Shown: positions 1-10,181, counted from the stretch's first letter. The stretch: 64,000 bases of DNA from Candidatus Scybalocola faecavium (GCA_018713145.1 DVFP01000015.1:158318-222317); one strand, 5' to 3'. Notes: a model not told the origin generated them from the letters alone. Made by a program: numbers and translations.

Positions 1-44
1 TGGGCCAGAAGTCCTCTGGCTTTAAGTTCCTCAAAAATCTTCAT
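1..44 (-). CDS. tyrS: Tyrosyl-tRNA synthetase, N-terminal fragment cut by the window edge
   Basis: Only the first 14 codons are present, reading MKIFEELKARGLLA, which matches the usual start of bacterial TyrS (an FEELKARGL-type opening). The ATG at 42-44 is preceded by AAGGAGG at a normal distance. TyrS charges tRNA-Tyr in the cytoplasm. The call rests on this short N-terminus together with the upstream Tyr-specific T-box leader; the two agree. The rest of the gene lies left of the window. Confidence 0.8.
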   Translation of the reverse strand, partial: MKIFEELKARGLLA

Positions 45-94
45 AAAACATCCTCCTTAAATATGATCGCAATAGGGGTAAGGTAACATCCCTC

Positions 95-136
95 CACTAA
101 ACTCAACCCGCGCCTACGGCTTGCTTGAATTTAGTG
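95..136 (-). repeat. Post-attenuator hairpin repeat, tyrS leader copy
   Basis: A 42-nt imperfect palindrome starts CACTAAACTCAA and ends TTGAATTTAGTG, so the transcript can fold into a hairpin. It lies just downstream of the T-box terminator U-run and upstream of tyrS. Closely similar copies occupy the same place in the trp leader (three) and the mgtE leader (one). Its function is unknown. Confidence 0.75.
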
Positions 137-139
137 GTC

Positions 140-526
140 ACAGCAAAAATCCCGCCCTCTTATCTCTCGATAAAAGGACGGGTCAAATCCGTGGTACCAC
201 CTTTTTTTACAGCAGGCTTACGCCAGGCTGCCTTACAGAGTACAAACCAGAACGGATCTGGTATACTCCGGCATTCTAACGGTTGCATTCCGTCACAGCC
301 TACTTATGTCTCAGGCATAAAAACATCTGTTTTCACTGTCTCAAACACGTTCAGTGTGAAGCTCGGGGAGGTATTCACATATGCCTCGTCCCGCGCCTCT
401 CACCTGCCGGCAGCTCTCTGTGGGCATCTGCATATCCTACTTATTCCCTTCACAGCCTTTTTTGCTGTATAAAATTAACAGTTTCAAATCATAGACACTG
501 TCTTTAAATCGCCGCTGATCTGAATT
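140..526 (-). promoter_or_regulatory. T-box leader, tyrosine-specific, controlling tyrS
   Basis: The minus strand carries the T-box sequence GGTGGTACCACGG (RNA sense, plus positions about 190-202) followed by a terminator with a T-run. A specifier-loop-like segment reads GTGAATACC, placing a UAC (Tyr) triplet at 371-373. T-boxes bind uncharged tRNA and switch from terminator to antiterminator, so tyrS should be read through when Tyr-tRNA is uncharged. The specifier agrees with the gene. Boundaries are approximate. Confidence 0.9.
144..183 (-). terminator. T-box attenuator terminator (tyrS leader)
   Basis: In RNA sense the stem CCCGTCCTTTTATC pairs with GATAAGAGGGCGGG around a GAGA loop and is followed by ATTTTTG. 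It is the terminating alternative of the Tyr T-box switch. Confidence 0.88.
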
Positions 527-532
527 GATACT

Positions 533-561
533 AATCTAACACAAATTATATGCCTTGTCAA
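533..561 (-). promoter_or_regulatory. Sigma-A promoter of the tyrS T-box unit
   Basis: A perfect -35 TTGACA (556-561) and a -10 TAGATT (533-538) are 17 bp apart. The TGA stop codon of the upstream P-II-like gene (558-560) lies inside the -35 box. Confidence 0.75.
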
Positions 562-1250
562 GCTTCATCTTCCGTCTCATCCGCTGTACGAAGGCCGATG
601 GCCGCTGTGACAGGGAGGGAAAAAACAATAGCCTTTTCCTTGCTTTTTAATCCGCTTTTTTCCATGATCGCCTTCATTATGGCATTTTTTTCAGTTGACT
701 TGGCCACGATTAAAATGATCTCTTTCTCTGCAGTAAGGGATACACCCAGGAACTTTTCCGCGCTTTTTATACCGGTCCCTTTGGCATGGATCACGGTGCC
801 GCCTCCTGCATTAGCGCTTCTGGCTGCATCCATAACAGAATCAATACATCCCTGATTGGCAATGGCCATTAAAAGCTCATATTCTGTTCCTTTCAATTCT
901 GATTCCTCCTCTTTTACATATTCCTGGTCCTGCAGCAAATACTGAAGCACCTTCTTTCCGCCCACACTGCCCATGGGTATAATAAAAGCAATCCCTGTTC
1001 CCGGAACATCAATCTGCATACGGTGGATCAACCCTTTTTTAAGTTTTTTCCAAAGCTGATCCGTAACAACCGAAAAGGTCACCAGCTTTTCCGAAGCTTC
1101 AATCCCCAGATAATCCAAAATCGCACTGTTGGCAGTGCCCCGTCCTAAAGTGGTAAAAACTACTGAATTTCCATAATCTTGAAAAAAGTCCTGAAATCTT
1201 TTTTTCATATTGCGGTTTGTTATAGTAACCATCATATAAAGCTTGCTCAT
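558..1250 (-). CDS. Two-domain P-II-like signalling protein
   Basis: 230 residues that look like two P-II (GlnB-type) domains in tandem, roughly residues 1-110 and 120-225. The second half contains NAGGGTVIHAKGTG, a close match to the GGTVIHxRG stretch of P-II proteins; the first half has a weaker GRGTANSAI equivalent. P-II proteins are trimeric cytoplasmic sensors that bind nucleotides and regulate partners, often transporters. The start has GGAGGAG eight bases upstream. It lies 12 bp downstream of the DUF1538 membrane gene on the same strand, so it probably regulates that protein. A canonical 112-residue GlnB is excluded by the doubled length. Confidence 0.75.
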   Translation of the reverse strand: MSKLYMMVTITNRNMKKRFQDFFQDYGNSVVFTTLGRGTANSAILDYLGIEASEKLVTFSVVTDQLWKKLKKGLIHRMQIDVPGTGIAFIIPMGSVGGKKVLQYLLQDQEYVKEEESELKGTEYELLMAIANQGCIDSVMDAARSANAGGGTVIHAKGTGIKSAEKFLGVSLTAEKEIILIVAKSTEKNAIMKAIMEKSGLKSKEKAIVFSLPVTAAIGLRTADETEDEA

Positions 1251-1262
1251 AGGACTCCTCCT

Positions 1263-2882
1263 TTACAGTTCGATAATATCATCATCACCAAAGGCATCCA
1301 ATGGGATAACGCCGGATGCCAATGCAGGTGTTCCGGAAAGCTCTGCTGTTTTCCGGCTTTCCTTAAGCTTATAGATCACGCCTAAAATCTGTATAGTGAT
1401 CAGAGGGGTCATGGCGACCATAGCGACGACACCGAAAGCATCGGTAACAATATTGCCTCCTACAGCCTCACAGGCGCCCTGGGCAAAAGGAAGCAGGAAT
1501 GTGGCTGTCATAGGACCGGAGGCAACGCCGCCGGAGTCAAAGGCAATAGCAGTAAAAATCTTAGGCACAAAAAACGCCAGGATCAAAGCCACCGCATAGC
1601 CGGGGATCAGAAACCAGAAAATAGAAATTCCCGTAAGCACACGGATCATGGCCAGTCCAAGGGAAATAGCCACACCTACAGAAAGACTCAGTCCCATAGA
1701 CTTTCCGGAAATAGCGCCGGAAGTCAGCTCTTCTACCTGTTCCTTTAACACATAAACTGCCGGCTCCGCTTTAACAATAAAATATCCGATGACCATACCA
1801 ATAGGAATGATGATCCAGGAATAAGGCAGATCCGCGATCACCTGGCCGAGATAATTTCCTGCCGGCATAAAGCCTACATTAACACCGGTCAAAAACAAAA
1901 CAAGGCCAATATATGTATAGGCAATACCAATAAGTATCTTAACCAGTGTACGCTTCTTTAAACGCAGGGAAAAAATCTGGAATAGGGCAAAAAACACTAC
2001 AATAGGCAGCAAGGATACAAAAATCTCCCCCATGTAGTGAGGGATACCCTCGGCAAACAGTTTCCACATTTCCACAGAGTTTTCCGCATCCGGGATCACT
2101 GTCTGAGTATAGGTGCCGCCGTCCGGATGATAGATCATCCCCAGGATCAGCACAGCCAAAATAGGCCCCACAGAACACAAGGCTACCAAACCAAAGCTGT
2201 CGTTTTCCGCATGTTTATCGCTTCGTATGGCAGTAAAGCCAACGCCGAGAGCCATAATAAAAGGAACGGTCATAGGCCCTGTAGTCACACCGCCGGAGTC
2301 AAAAGCAACAGCAATAAAATCATCCGGCACTAAAAAAGCCAGGATAAATACAATAGGATATAAAATCCAAAGCATATAAGACAATGGAATACCGATCAAC
2401 ATTCTTAAGGCCGCTGCCACAAGAAAAATACCTACGCCGGCAGCTACAGCAATGATCAGAGTATAGTTAGGAATAGATGGAACCTGCTGGGCAAGGACCT
2501 GCAGATCCGGTTCAGATATGGTAATGATAAAACCTAAAATAAAACTTACTGCTACGATAAACCACAGTTTTTTTGTCTGGGTCATCTTTGTACCAATACG
2601 CTCCCCCATAGGCGTCATAGCCATCTCTGCTCCCAAAGTAAAAAACATCATCCCCACGATCAGAAGCACGGCACCGATGATAAACGCCATAAGAATACTG
2701 TTGGGTATGGGCGCAATGGTAAAGCAAAGCAAAAGTACAATAGCAATCGTGGGCATCACTGCCCCCAGGGATTCTTTCAGCTTTTCCAATAGTTTAGTCT
2801 GTTGTAATCTCAATACGCGCTCATTCCTTTCATGATAATCGATCCATCCCTGAAAGGAATCTGTCCTTAAGGGATTTTTCAA
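1263..2882 (-). CDS. DUF1538 family membrane protein, duplicated
   Basis: Up to 539 residues, very hydrophobic with about twelve or more membrane segments. Two internal repeats each carry the same signature, AFDSGGVTTGPMTVPF in the first half and AFDSGGVASGPMTATF in the second, as expected for two DUF1538 domains facing each other in an inverted or tandem arrangement. The substrate is unknown; the acidic/glycine motif in both halves suggests a transport pore (inference). The start is uncertain: the outermost codon is TTG at 2882 without a clear ribosome site, while another TTG at 2813 follows AAAGGA. It is read together with the P-II-like protein. Confidence 0.8.
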   Translation of the reverse strand: MKNPLRTDSFQGWIDYHERNERVLRLQQTKLLEKLKESLGAVMPTIAIVLLLCFTIAPIPNSILMAFIIGAVLLIVGMMFFTLGAEMAMTPMGERIGTKMTQTKKLWFIVAVSFILGFIITISEPDLQVLAQQVPSIPNYTLIIAVAAGVGIFLVAAALRMLIGIPLSYMLWILYPIVFILAFLVPDDFIAVAFDSGGVTTGPMTVPFIMALGVGFTAIRSDKHAENDSFGLVALCSVGPILAVLILGMIYHPDGGTYTQTVIPDAENSVEMWKLFAEGIPHYMGEIFVSLLPIVVFFALFQIFSLRLKKRTLVKILIGIAYTYIGLVLFLTGVNVGFMPAGNYLGQVIADLPYSWIIIPIGMVIGYFIVKAEPAVYVLKEQVEELTSGAISGKSMGLSLSVGVAISLGLAMIRVLTGISIFWFLIPGYAVALILAFFVPKIFTAIAFDSGGVASGPMTATFLLPFAQGACEAVGGNIVTDAFGVVAMVAMTPLITIQILGVIYKLKESRKTAELSGTPALASGVIPLDAFGDDDIIEL

Positions 2883-3276
2883 GTCACACAGTCAAAAAGT
2901 TGCAATGTACGAAAGAACATTCCGAAAATCCCGATCCGGGAAATACATGGAAAATCATAACAATCCAGCCATCTGAACAGTTATAGAAAATCATAATATA
3001 ATGGGGAATAAATAAAATGAATTTTTTCCGAAGGCCTAAGGGCCGGTCATCTTTTGAAAGATAAGAAAAATCACACTTTTTCATCTGAAACGCCGGGCAG
3101 CACCCCCGGCATATAAAAGCTCACCGGTCTCTTCGCTGCTTCGCGTAATCATCTATATACAGAACAATCCAAATATTCGGAATTGTTCCTTCTCAATACA
3201 ATATTTAGTATACTATAAAATTGACGATTTGAAAACCCGTTTTTTTAAAAAAACAATATCTTATACGTGATAAGCC
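2883..3276. other. Intergenic stretch between DUF1538 and trpA, no gene recognised
   Basis: AT-rich DNA upstream of the DUF1538 gene. It holds a small palindrome (2957-2984) and two GC-rich hairpins, one around 3030-3045 (AGGCCTAAGGGCC) and one around 3091-3110 (GCCGGGCAGCACCCCCGGC). A 66-codon frame at 2884-3084 on the minus strand has no ribosome site or recognisable product and I regard it as chance. A weak TTCATT-17-TATTAT pair on the minus strand near 3000 could be the DUF1538 promoter. Confidence 0.5.
2957..2984. repeat. Interspersed 28-nt palindrome, type 2 copy
   Basis: ATAACAATCCAG...ATCTGAACAGTTAT, an imperfect palindrome resembling those at 22566-22593 and 49049-49076 in length, ends (RTAAC...GTTAT) and central CTGAAC. 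It lies upstream of the DUF1538 gene. Confidence 0.5.
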
Positions 3277-3310
3277 GTTACTGTTTACTGGCTTGTCAGT
3301 GAACAATAAC
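3277..3310. repeat. Interspersed 34-nt palindrome, type 1 copy
   Basis: GTTACTGTTTACTG and CAGTGAACAATAAC flank a six-base centre. It is the same length as, and nearly identical in plan to, copies at 10647-10680 and 16669-16702. It follows the trp operon. Confidence 0.7.
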
Positions 3311-3312
3311 GA

Positions 3313-3348
3313 TAAGCCGGGTCTGTGCATGGACTCACATTCCCGGCT
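3313..3348 (-). terminator. Possible 3' hairpin of the trp operon
   Basis: GCCGGG and CCCGGC arms with an inner TGTG/CACA pair form a stable stem just after the trpA stop. No clear T-run follows on the minus strand, so it may protect the 3' end rather than terminate. Confidence 0.4.
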
Positions 3349-3359
3349 CATCTTCTTTT

Positions 3360-4139
3360 TCAGTAGCAGCTTGACACAGCAGCTTTCATTTTTTTTACAA
3401 AATCCGCCACATAGGGCACACAGTCCTGACCATATTCTCCGCACAGCTTTACAATAGCGCTGCCCACAATAACCCCGTCGCTGACCCGGGCCATTTCCCG
3501 GGCCTGTTGGGGATTTGATATGCCAAACCCTATGGCACAGGGAATATTCTTTTCTGCTTTCACAAGAGAAACCATCTGTCCCACATCAGTGGTGATTTCA
3601 CTGCGCATCCCGGTTACTCCAAGAGATGAGACGCAGTAAACGAAACCGGAAGCCTCCCTGGCAATCATGGAAATCCGTTCATGAGAGGTGGGGGCGATCA
3701 AAGAGATCAGATCCAGTCCGTAAACCCGGCACACAGAGTCAAACTCCTCTTTTTCCTCATAAGGTACATCCGGCAGGATCAGGCCGTCCATGCCGACATC
3801 TGCAGCCGTCTTAACAAACCGTTCTGTGCCATAGGAAAATACTACATTGGCATAAGTCATAAAAACCATGGGAATCTGGACGGTTTTTCGAAGGCGCCTC
3901 ACCATTTGAAATATTTTATCGGTTGTTACGCCTCCGGCCAGAGCCCGGGTACTGGCTGCCTGGATCACCGGGCCTTCCGCTGTGGGATCGGAAAACGGAA
4001 TTCCCAGCTCAATAAGGTCCGCACCGGCCTGGGCCATAGCCACAACCAGCTGTTCACTGACTTCAAGGCTTGGATCCCCGCAGGTAATAAAAGGTATAAA
4101 TGCTTTTTTATTTTTAAAGGCTTCTGAAATTCTACTCAT
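3360..4139 (-). CDS. trpA: Tryptophan synthase alpha subunit
   Basis: 259 residues, the usual TrpA size. TrpA cleaves indole-3-glycerol phosphate to indole, which is channelled to TrpB. The catalytic glutamate and aspartate lie in [17 protein letters not shown], and the phosphate-binding [10 protein letters not shown] is near residue 210. I chose the ATG at 4139 (MSRISEAF) because GGGGAGG precedes it; a longer frame from 4175 would only add sequence inside trpB. The start overlaps the end of trpB by 8 bp, implying translational coupling. It is the last gene of the trp operon. Confidence 0.97.
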   Translation of the reverse strand: MSRISEAFKNKKAFIPFITCGDPSLEVSEQLVVAMAQAGADLIELGIPFSDPTAEGPVIQAASTRALAGGVTTDKIFQMVRRLRKTVQIPMVFMTYANVVFSYGTERFVKTAADVGMDGLILPDVPYEEKEEFDSVCRVYGLDLISLIAPTSHERISMIAREASGFVYCVSSLGVTGMRSEITTDVGQMVSLVKAEKNIPCAIGFGISNPQQAREMARVSDGVIVGSAIVKLCGEYGQDCVPYVADFVKKMKAAVSSCY

Positions 4140-5316
4140 AAAGATCCTCCCCTCTATATCTGGCAATAGCAGCACAGTCCTTATCCCCCCGTCCGGAAAG
4201 ATTAACTACCAGGATCTGATCCCTGCTCATCTGCGGCGCCAGCTTTCTTGCATAGGCGACTGCATGAGCGCTTTCAATAGCCGGGATGATCCCTTCTGTC
4301 CTGGAAAGATATTCAAAAGCATCCACTGCCTCATCATCTGTAATCGCCACATATTCAGCCCGCCCTGTGTCGTAAAGCCATGCATGTTCCGGACCGATGC
4401 CGGGATAATCCAGCCCTGCGGAAATAGAATACACCGGCGCGATCTGGCCATACTCATCCTGGCAAAAATACGATTTCATGCCGTGGAAGATCCCAAGGCG
4501 CCCTGTGGCGATGGTAGCTGCGGTCTGAGCCGTATCAATCCCGCGGCCGGCAGCTTCACAGCCAATGAGTTTTACATCCTTATCCGGGATAAAATGATAA
4601 AATGCGCCAATCGCATTGGATCCGCCTCCAACACAGGCCAGCACCGCATCCGGAAGCCTGCCCTCCATTTCCAGCATCTGGGCCTTGATTTCCTTTGAGA
4701 TCACTGCCTGAAAATCCCGCACGATCGTCGGAAACGGGTGGGGGCCCATGACAGATCCCAAAACATAATGGGTATCCGCAATACGATTGGTCCACTCACG
4801 CATGGTTTCTGATACAGCGTCTTTTAAGGTTCCAGTGCCTTCAGAAACAGGGTGGACTTTGGCCCCTAAAAGCCGCATCCGGTACACATTTAAAGCCTGA
4901 CGTTTTGTATCCTCTTCTCCCATGTACACCTCACACTCCATACCCATTAAAGCAGCCACAGTAGCTGTGGCTACCCCGTGCTGTCCGGCTCCTGTTTCCG
5001 CAATTACCCGGGTCTTGCCCATTTTCTTTGCCAAAAGGACCTGACCGATCACATTGTTGATTTTATGGGCTCCGGTATGGTTTAAATCCTCCCGCTTCAG
5101 ATATATTTTCGCACCTCCCAGATCACGGGTCATGTGCCGGGCAAAATACAGCCTTGAAGGACGTCCGGCATAATCATTCAGCAGTTCATTTAATTCCCGG
5201 TTAAATTCCGGATCATTTTTATAATAATTATAGGCTTCCTCCAGCTCAATAACAGCATTCATCAGCGTTTCAGGAATATACTGTCCGCCATGGACCCCAA
5301 ATCTCCCTTTTGACAT
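4132..5316 (-). CDS. trpB: Tryptophan synthase beta subunit
   Basis: 394 residues, full length for TrpB. It condenses indole with L-serine using pyridoxal phosphate. The PLP lysine is in [13 protein letters not shown] (about residue 82), and the phosphate-binding [10 protein letters not shown] and the GCEAAGRG region are present. It opens with [12 protein letters not shown], typical of the standard TrpB1 class. The start overlaps the trpF stop by one base (TAATG). TrpA and TrpB form the alpha2beta2 complex, in keeping with their adjacency. Confidence 0.98.
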   Translation of the reverse strand: MSKGRFGVHGGQYIPETLMNAVIELEEAYNYYKNDPEFNRELNELLNDYAGRPSRLYFARHMTRDLGGAKIYLKREDLNHTGAHKINNVIGQVLLAKKMGKTRVIAETGAGQHGVATATVAALMGMECEVYMGEEDTKRQALNVYRMRLLGAKVHPVSEGTGTLKDAVSETMREWTNRIADTHYVLGSVMGPHPFPTIVRDFQAVISKEIKAQMLEMEGRLPDAVLACVGGGSNAIGAFYHFIPDKDVKLIGCEAAGRGIDTAQTAATIATGRLGIFHGMKSYFCQDEYGQIAPVYSISAGLDYPGIGPEHAWLYDTGRAEYVAITDDEAVDAFEYLSRTEGIIPAIESAHAVAYARKLAPQMSRDQILVVNLSGRGDKDCAAIARYRGEDLYE

Positions 5317-5936
5317 TAAGTGTCCTCCTTCCTTTGCCGGACCAGATTGACGATCCGGCTGATCTTTTCTCTGTCTTTTTGTCCATTTGTTTCTACACCG
5401 CTGCTTAAATCTACGCCCCAGGGATGAAGGGTGCTTATGGCCTTATCCATATTTTCCTCATTCAGTCCTCCCGCAAGCATATAAGGACGGCAAATATTTT
5501 TTAACAAAGACCAGTCAAAAACCCGGCCGTCACCTCTGCCTCCGTCCAGCAGGATCATGTCCGCGGGGCAATGCCTGGCAGCCGAAACATCATCCGGCCC
5601 CTGCACCTTAAAGGCTTTTATGATCTGTGCCCCTTCCGGAGCCAATGTCCTTAACCTGGCAATATAGCCATGATCCTCATGACCATGGAGCTGAGCCGCC
5701 CGGATTACCCCGGTCCTTAAAAGTCCGGCCACCAGAGCTTCATCCGCATCTACAAACACCCCTACAGGAATGATTTCTTTTTTTAGTATTCCCGTCAGCT
5801 CCGGAAGGACATCCGGCTCTACATTTCTGACGCTTTTAGGAACATGGATGATGAATCCGGCATAGTCCGGCATCGCCTCATTCACATATAAAATGTCCTC
5901 CCGCCGTTTTAATCCGCATATTTTAATCCGGGTCAT
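5316..5936 (-). CDS. trpF: Phosphoribosylanthranilate isomerase
   Basis: 206 residues, normal for a free-standing TrpF. It isomerises phosphoribosylanthranilate to CdRP, step three of the tryptophan branch. The N-terminus [11 protein letters not shown] holds the catalytic cysteine, the catalytic aspartate lies in [10 protein letters not shown], and LAGGLNEEN is the phosphate loop. It overlaps trpC by 14 bp and trpB by 1 bp. Confidence 0.96.
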   Translation of the reverse strand: MTRIKICGLKRREDILYVNEAMPDYAGFIIHVPKSVRNVEPDVLPELTGILKKEIIPVGVFVDADEALVAGLLRTGVIRAAQLHGHEDHGYIARLRTLAPEGAQIIKAFKVQGPDDVSAARHCPADMILLDGGRGDGRVFDWSLLKNICRPYMLAGGLNEENMDKAISTLHPWGVDLSSGVETNGQKDREKISRIVNLVRQRKEDT

Positions 5937-6783
5937 CGTTTTCCCGCCTTCCGGCCAGATAATCCAGCATTTTTTTCTTATCCCCTGCCCGCATGAGCGT
6001 CTCCCCGATCAGGACGGCGTTTGTGCCATTTTCCTTAAGGATCTGTATATCTTCACGGGTTTTTATACCGCTTTCTGATACGAACAATGTTTCCGGAGGC
6101 GCAAGGCTGCGCAGTCTGTGACTGTTTTTTATATCCGCGGAAAAGTCTTTTAAATTCCGGTTATTTACCCCAATGATCTTTGCCCCGGCCTTTACAGCCC
6201 TTTTAATTTCCTCCGGCGTGTGAGCTTCCACCAGGGCGTCCATATTAAGACTTTGCGTCAGTTGAAGATAATCCTTGAGCTGACAGTCATCTAAAATGGT
6301 GCAGATCAAAAGCACTGCCGCTGCCCCTAAGGTTTTTGCTTCATAGATCATGTAGTCATCTACAGTAAAATCTTTTCTTAGCACAGGAATATGCACCGTT
6401 TTGGCAATTTCTTTTAAATACTCGTCTTTTCCCAAAAACCAGTAAGGCTCTGTCAGGCAGGAAATTGCAGCCGCTCCGGCAGCCTCATATTCCCGGGCAA
6501 TATCCAGCCATGGAAAATCCCGGGCAATAATCCCCTTTGACGGGGAAGCTTTTTTTACTTCGCATATAAATTTAAGCTCAGTCCCGGACAGTGCCCCGGC
6601 AAAACTTTGCCTTTTCTCCAATCCAGCTCCACCTTTACCCCAGGGCCCAAACTTGTCTTCATTTGTTTCTTCTCTTTGGCACAGTGCCTCTGCCTCCCGG
6701 CGTACTATGGCTTTGGGCCGGACTTTCTCAGCCGCTTCCACCCGTTCCCGGGCACGGCCGGCAATCTCATCAAGAATATTCAT
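5923..6783 (-). CDS. trpC: Indole-3-glycerol phosphate synthase
   Basis: 286 residues, slightly longer than the usual 260 because of an extra hydrophilic stretch near residues 37-60 (a glycine/lysine-rich insert before the conserved core). It closes the indole ring from CdRP. Conserved segments include FICEVKKASPSKG with the catalytic lysine, the VLRKDFTVD strand, IGVNNRNLKDF and FVSESGI. The start is 21 bp after the trpD stop. The insert is mildly unusual but the active-site residues are intact. Confidence 0.96.
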   Translation of the reverse strand: MNILDEIAGRARERVEAAEKVRPKAIVRREAEALCQREETNEDKFGPWGKGGAGLEKRQSFAGALSGTELKFICEVKKASPSKGIIARDFPWLDIAREYEAAGAAAISCLTEPYWFLGKDEYLKEIAKTVHIPVLRKDFTVDDYMIYEAKTLGAAAVLLICTILDDCQLKDYLQLTQSLNMDALVEAHTPEEIKRAVKAGAKIIGVNNRNLKDFSADIKNSHRLRSLAPPETLFVSESGIKTREDIQILKENGTNAVLIGETLMRAGDKKKMLDYLAGRRENDDPD

Positions 6784-6804
6784 TGAAGTCTCCTTTTCTT
6801 AAAC

Positions 6805-7824
6805 TCAGCATGGATCCAGATTACTTTCCCGGATAAAATCCTCCAGTACCTTTTTTGCAGAACCGTCATCAATAAGCTTTTCAGCCATAACAACGCCCTC
6901 TTCCATATTTGGAGCAGCTCCGGTAATGTAAAGAGCAGCTCCGGCATTTAAACATACTGCCTGCCGCTTTGGCCCCCGCTCCCTTCCATCTAAAATGTCT
7001 CTTGTGATCCGGGCATTTTCCTGAGGGGTGCCTCCGGCCAGTTCTTCTTTGGAACACCGCTTATAACCAAACTGCTCCGGCGTGATCACATACGACTGAA
7101 ACCATCCGTCCTTAATCTCGCACACAGAAGTAGGCGCGCTCATTGAAATTTCATCCAGCTTATCCTGTCCGTACACAACCATCCCCCGAACAACACCGAG
7201 CTTTGCCATGACCTGAGCCAGGGGCTCTACCAAAGCTTCTTCATAAACCCCCATAAGCTCCATATTGGCTCCCGCAGGATTTGACAATGGGCCTAATATA
7301 TTAAATACTGTCCGGATTCCCAGCTCTTTTCGTATAGGAGCGACATATTTCATGGCAATATGGTAATTTTGAGCAAATAAAAAGCAGATATTGATCTTTT
7401 TTAACAGCCTGGCGCTGTGTTCCGGCGGCAGGGTGATCTTAACGCCAAGGGCCTCCAGCACATCCGCTGCCCCGGATTTTGAGGAGGCTGCCCGGTTCCC
7501 ATGCTTAGCTACAGGGACACCGGCCGCTGCAATGACCAGAGCGCTGGTCGTGGAAATGTTAAAAGAATTGGCTCCGTCACCGCCGGTGCCGACGATTTCC
7601 AGCACATTCATATCATGCAAAAGCTTAATACAGTGGGCCCGCATCCCTGCTGCTGACGCGGTAATCTCGTCAATAGTTTCTCCTTTCATGGAAAGAGCTG
7701 TCAGATAGGCAGACATTTGAACGTCTGTTGCCCGGCCCTCCATGATTTCATCCATAACCGTCTGAGCTTCTGAAAAGGTCAGATCCTGTTTTTGTGCTAA
7801 TTTTATAATCGCTTCTTTAATCAT
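6805..7824 (-). CDS. trpD: Anthranilate phosphoribosyltransferase
   Basis: 339 residues, a standard stand-alone TrpD. It joins anthranilate to PRPP. The pyrophosphate-binding [14 protein letters not shown] lies near residue 80, followed by [21 protein letters not shown], the anthranilate/metal site. The start overlaps trpG by 4 bp (ATGA arrangement), so TrpG and TrpD are separate here, not fused as in enterobacteria. Confidence 0.96.
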   Translation of the reverse strand: MIKEAIIKLAQKQDLTFSEAQTVMDEIMEGRATDVQMSAYLTALSMKGETIDEITASAAGMRAHCIKLLHDMNVLEIVGTGGDGANSFNISTTSALVIAAAGVPVAKHGNRAASSKSGAADVLEALGVKITLPPEHSARLLKKINICFLFAQNYHIAMKYVAPIRKELGIRTVFNILGPLSNPAGANMELMGVYEEALVEPLAQVMAKLGVVRGMVVYGQDKLDEISMSAPTSVCEIKDGWFQSYVITPEQFGYKRCSKEELAGGTPQENARITRDILDGRERGPKRQAVCLNAGAALYITGAAPNMEEGVVMAEKLIDDGSAKKVLEDFIRESNLDPC

Positions 7825-8408
7825 GCTTTTGCCTCCAATCCTGCTATTTTTAAGAAGTTTTTAATCATAATTTCTCCATCCTTAGTCATGACAGATTCCG
7901 GATGGAACTGAACACCGTATACCGGCAGCGCCCTGTGGGCGATGCCCATAATCTCCTGATCTTCTGACCATGCCACAACTTTCAGGCAACTGGGAAGATC
8001 CTCTCTTGCAGCGCAAAGGGAATGATACCGGGCCACAGGGATTTTTTCATCCAGCCCTTCAAATAAAGGGCACTCCCGGTCCACCACGATCTGGGAAACC
8101 TTTCCGTGCATCAGCTCCTTTGCATAAGACACATGGCCTCCAAAAGCCTGACAAATGGCCTGATGGCCCAGACACACCCCCAGTATAGGGATCTTTCCGG
8201 AAAAATGCCGGATCGCTTCCACACAATACCCGGCATCTTTCGGGTGTCCCGGCCCGGGAGAAATGATCAAAGCCTGGGGCCCCAGCTTTTCCATGTTTCC
8301 GGGATCCATGGCATCATTGCGGATAATCTTTATATCTTCATAAAGTCCTCCCACAAGTTGGTAAAGGTTATAAACAAAGCTGTCATAATTATCAATCATT
8401 AAAATCAT
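7821..8408 (-). CDS. trpG: Anthranilate synthase glutamine amidotransferase subunit
   Basis: 195 residues, class I glutamine amidotransferase. The nucleophile cysteine is in [15 protein letters not shown] and the His-Glu pair in FHPESVMT; the oxyanion region SPGPGHP is present. It supplies ammonia to TrpE. It could also serve para-aminobenzoate synthesis (PabA), as dual-use subunits do, but its place between trpE and trpD makes the tryptophan role primary. It overlaps both neighbours by 4 bp. Confidence 0.94.
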   Translation of the reverse strand: MILMIDNYDSFVYNLYQLVGGLYEDIKIIRNDAMDPGNMEKLGPQALIISPGPGHPKDAGYCVEAIRHFSGKIPILGVCLGHQAICQAFGGHVSYAKELMHGKVSQIVVDRECPLFEGLDEKIPVARYHSLCAAREDLPSCLKVVAWSEDQEIMGIAHRALPVYGVQFHPESVMTKDGEIMIKNFLKIAGLEAKA

Positions 8409-10003
8409 CGAATCCCTCCCTGGGCAGCAGTCAGCGCCCCGATCACAGCCTGAGCCTTATTTCTGCACTCTGTATATTCGTTTTCCGGTATGCTGTCTGC
8501 CACAATGCCGGCGCCGGACTGAACGCAGATCTTTCCGTTTTTCTTATAAGCCAGTCGGATGGAAATACAGGTGTCCAGATTTCCCGTAAAATCCAAATAT
8601 CCGATAGCCCCGCCATAAACGCCCCGGCGCCGGCCTTCCAGCTCTCTTATGATCTGACAGGCACGGATCTTTGGAGCGCCGGACAGCGTTCCTGCCGGCA
8701 GGATGGCATCTACTGCATCTACTGCATCCTTGTCCGGCGCAATCTGTCCGGATACGGTCGTGCCGATGTGCATCACATGAGAAAATCTTTGGATCTGCAT
8801 GTATTTTTCTACTTTTACGCTTCCAAGACAGCTGATCTTTCCAAGATCATTCCTGCCAAGATCCACAAGCATGTTGTGTTCTGCCCGTTCCTTCTCGTCT
8901 GCTAAAAGCTCCTGTTCAAGAAGCGCATCTTCGTTTTCATTTTTCCCCCTTGGCCGGGTTCCTGCCAATGGAAAGGTATGCAGGACGCCCCGGTCCAGTT
9001 TAGCCAGGGTTTCCGGTGATGCCCCTGCAATTTCTATATGATCGCTTGTAAAATAAAACATGTAAGGAGACGGATTTGTTGTCCTCAGCACCCGGTAAGC
9101 ATCAAACAAACTGCCGGTAGCTTTAACTTCCATCGGATTGGACAGCACTACCTGGAAAATATCCCCTTCATAAATGTAATGTTTTGCCTTTTCTACCATG
9201 GCACAGTATTCTTCTTTGGAAAATACATTTTCCAACGTGCCTTCCATGTGAAGAGGCTTAAAATGAGCCTTTGCCCCGCTGTTTAAAAGCTGTTCGATCC
9301 GGTCCAGAGCTTCCTCTGCCTGAGTATATGAAGCCTCCACATTTCCCGTATCCACACCGGCAATAAGAATCAGCTGCTGCCGGTAATGGTCAAAGGCAAT
9401 GACACGATCAAATAGCATCAGATCCACATCACAAAAAGCGCCTGGTTCGTTAAAAAGATTTTTCAGGGATGGTTCCCCGTACTGGATATATTCGTAAGAA
9501 AAATACCCTACCAGTCCCCCGGTAAATGTGGGAAGACCTTCTACATAAGGGGTTTTATAAGCCTTTAAAATCTGCCGTATGACCTGTCCCGGATGGTCGG
9601 TATAAAAATATCTTGTTCCGGGCTTTGAAAGGATTTCCATGATATTTTCGGGAACCCGGGAAAATTCCATAGTCTGTGTGCTCTGTTCTCCCTGCTGTCC
9701 TTCTTCCGGTAAGGATATATCCCCGTCCGGCTCTTCCTCATCCTGGGGGCCGCTGCGGATCCGCAGCTTTCCATTGGTACATGTCAGCTCCATCAAAGGA
9801 TCAAAACCTAAAAAGGTATATCTGCCCCATTTTTGATGACTGTCCGCGCTTTCTAACATATAGCAGTGCTTGCTGGCTGCACGTAAAGTGCGCATCACTT
9901 CAATAGGGGTAAACCGGTCGGCAAGCAATTCCCGGTAAACGGGGATTCGCCGATATGTTTTGTCTTGTGCCATTTTCTTAACTTCATCTAAAGCCGGTTT
10001 CAT
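8405..10003 (-). CDS. trpE: Anthranilate synthase component I
   Basis: 532 residues. It converts chorismate to anthranilate with TrpG. The N-terminal feedback region has the tryptophan-binding MLESADS motif (LLESx10S type) near residue 50, so Trp feedback inhibition is expected. The C-terminal chorismate-binding domain includes [10 protein letters not shown], the [11 protein letters not shown] stretch and [14 protein letters not shown]. The ATG at 10001-10003 has AAGGAGG upstream. It is the first gene of the operon, about 550 bp from the promoter because of the T-box leader and three hairpin repeats. Confidence 0.96.
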   Translation of the reverse strand: MKPALDEVKKMAQDKTYRRIPVYRELLADRFTPIEVMRTLRAASKHCYMLESADSHQKWGRYTFLGFDPLMELTCTNGKLRIRSGPQDEEEPDGDISLPEEGQQGEQSTQTMEFSRVPENIMEILSKPGTRYFYTDHPGQVIRQILKAYKTPYVEGLPTFTGGLVGYFSYEYIQYGEPSLKNLFNEPGAFCDVDLMLFDRVIAFDHYRQQLILIAGVDTGNVEASYTQAEEALDRIEQLLNSGAKAHFKPLHMEGTLENVFSKEEYCAMVEKAKHYIYEGDIFQVVLSNPMEVKATGSLFDAYRVLRTTNPSPYMFYFTSDHIEIAGASPETLAKLDRGVLHTFPLAGTRPRGKNENEDALLEQELLADEKERAEHNMLVDLGRNDLGKISCLGSVKVEKYMQIQRFSHVMHIGTTVSGQIAPDKDAVDAVDAILPAGTLSGAPKIRACQIIRELEGRRRGVYGGAIGYLDFTGNLDTCISIRLAYKKNGKICVQSGAGIVADSIPENEYTECRNKAQAVIGALTAAQGGIR

Positions 10004-10058
10004 CTTTAACCTCCTTATATGCGGGATGGGCGGCAGCGCCGGTCGGGATGTGCGTTCG

Positions 10059-10100
10059 CACTAAACTCAAGCTGCGCCTTTGGCTTGCTTTCGTTAAGTG
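10059..10100 (-). repeat. Post-attenuator hairpin repeat, trp leader copy 1 (gene-proximal)
   Basis: 42 nt beginning CACTAAACTCAAGCTGCGCC and ending TTAAGTG on the plus strand. A GTGCGTTCGCAC mini-hairpin overlaps its left side. It differs by only one base from the copy at 10182-10223. Confidence 0.8.
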
Positions 10101-10122
10101 CTCTAACCGGGTTACATCCCTC

Positions 10123-10163
10123 CACTAAACTCGGTCTGCGCCTTTCGGCTTGCCCTCGTTAAG
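10123..10163 (-). repeat. Post-attenuator hairpin repeat, trp leader copy 2 (diverged)
   Basis: CACTAAACTCGGTCTGCGCC then TTTCGGCTTGCCCTCGTTAAG. Its left flank (ACATCCCTC) matches the tyrS copy, not its trp neighbours, so two subfamilies exist. Confidence 0.7.
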
Positions 10164-10181
10164 GATCGGGATGTGCGTTCG

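Noticed and set aside
3681..4127. Long plus-strand frames antisense to the trp genes
   Set aside because: Shadows of trpA and trpB; codon use and lack of ribosome sites do not support them.
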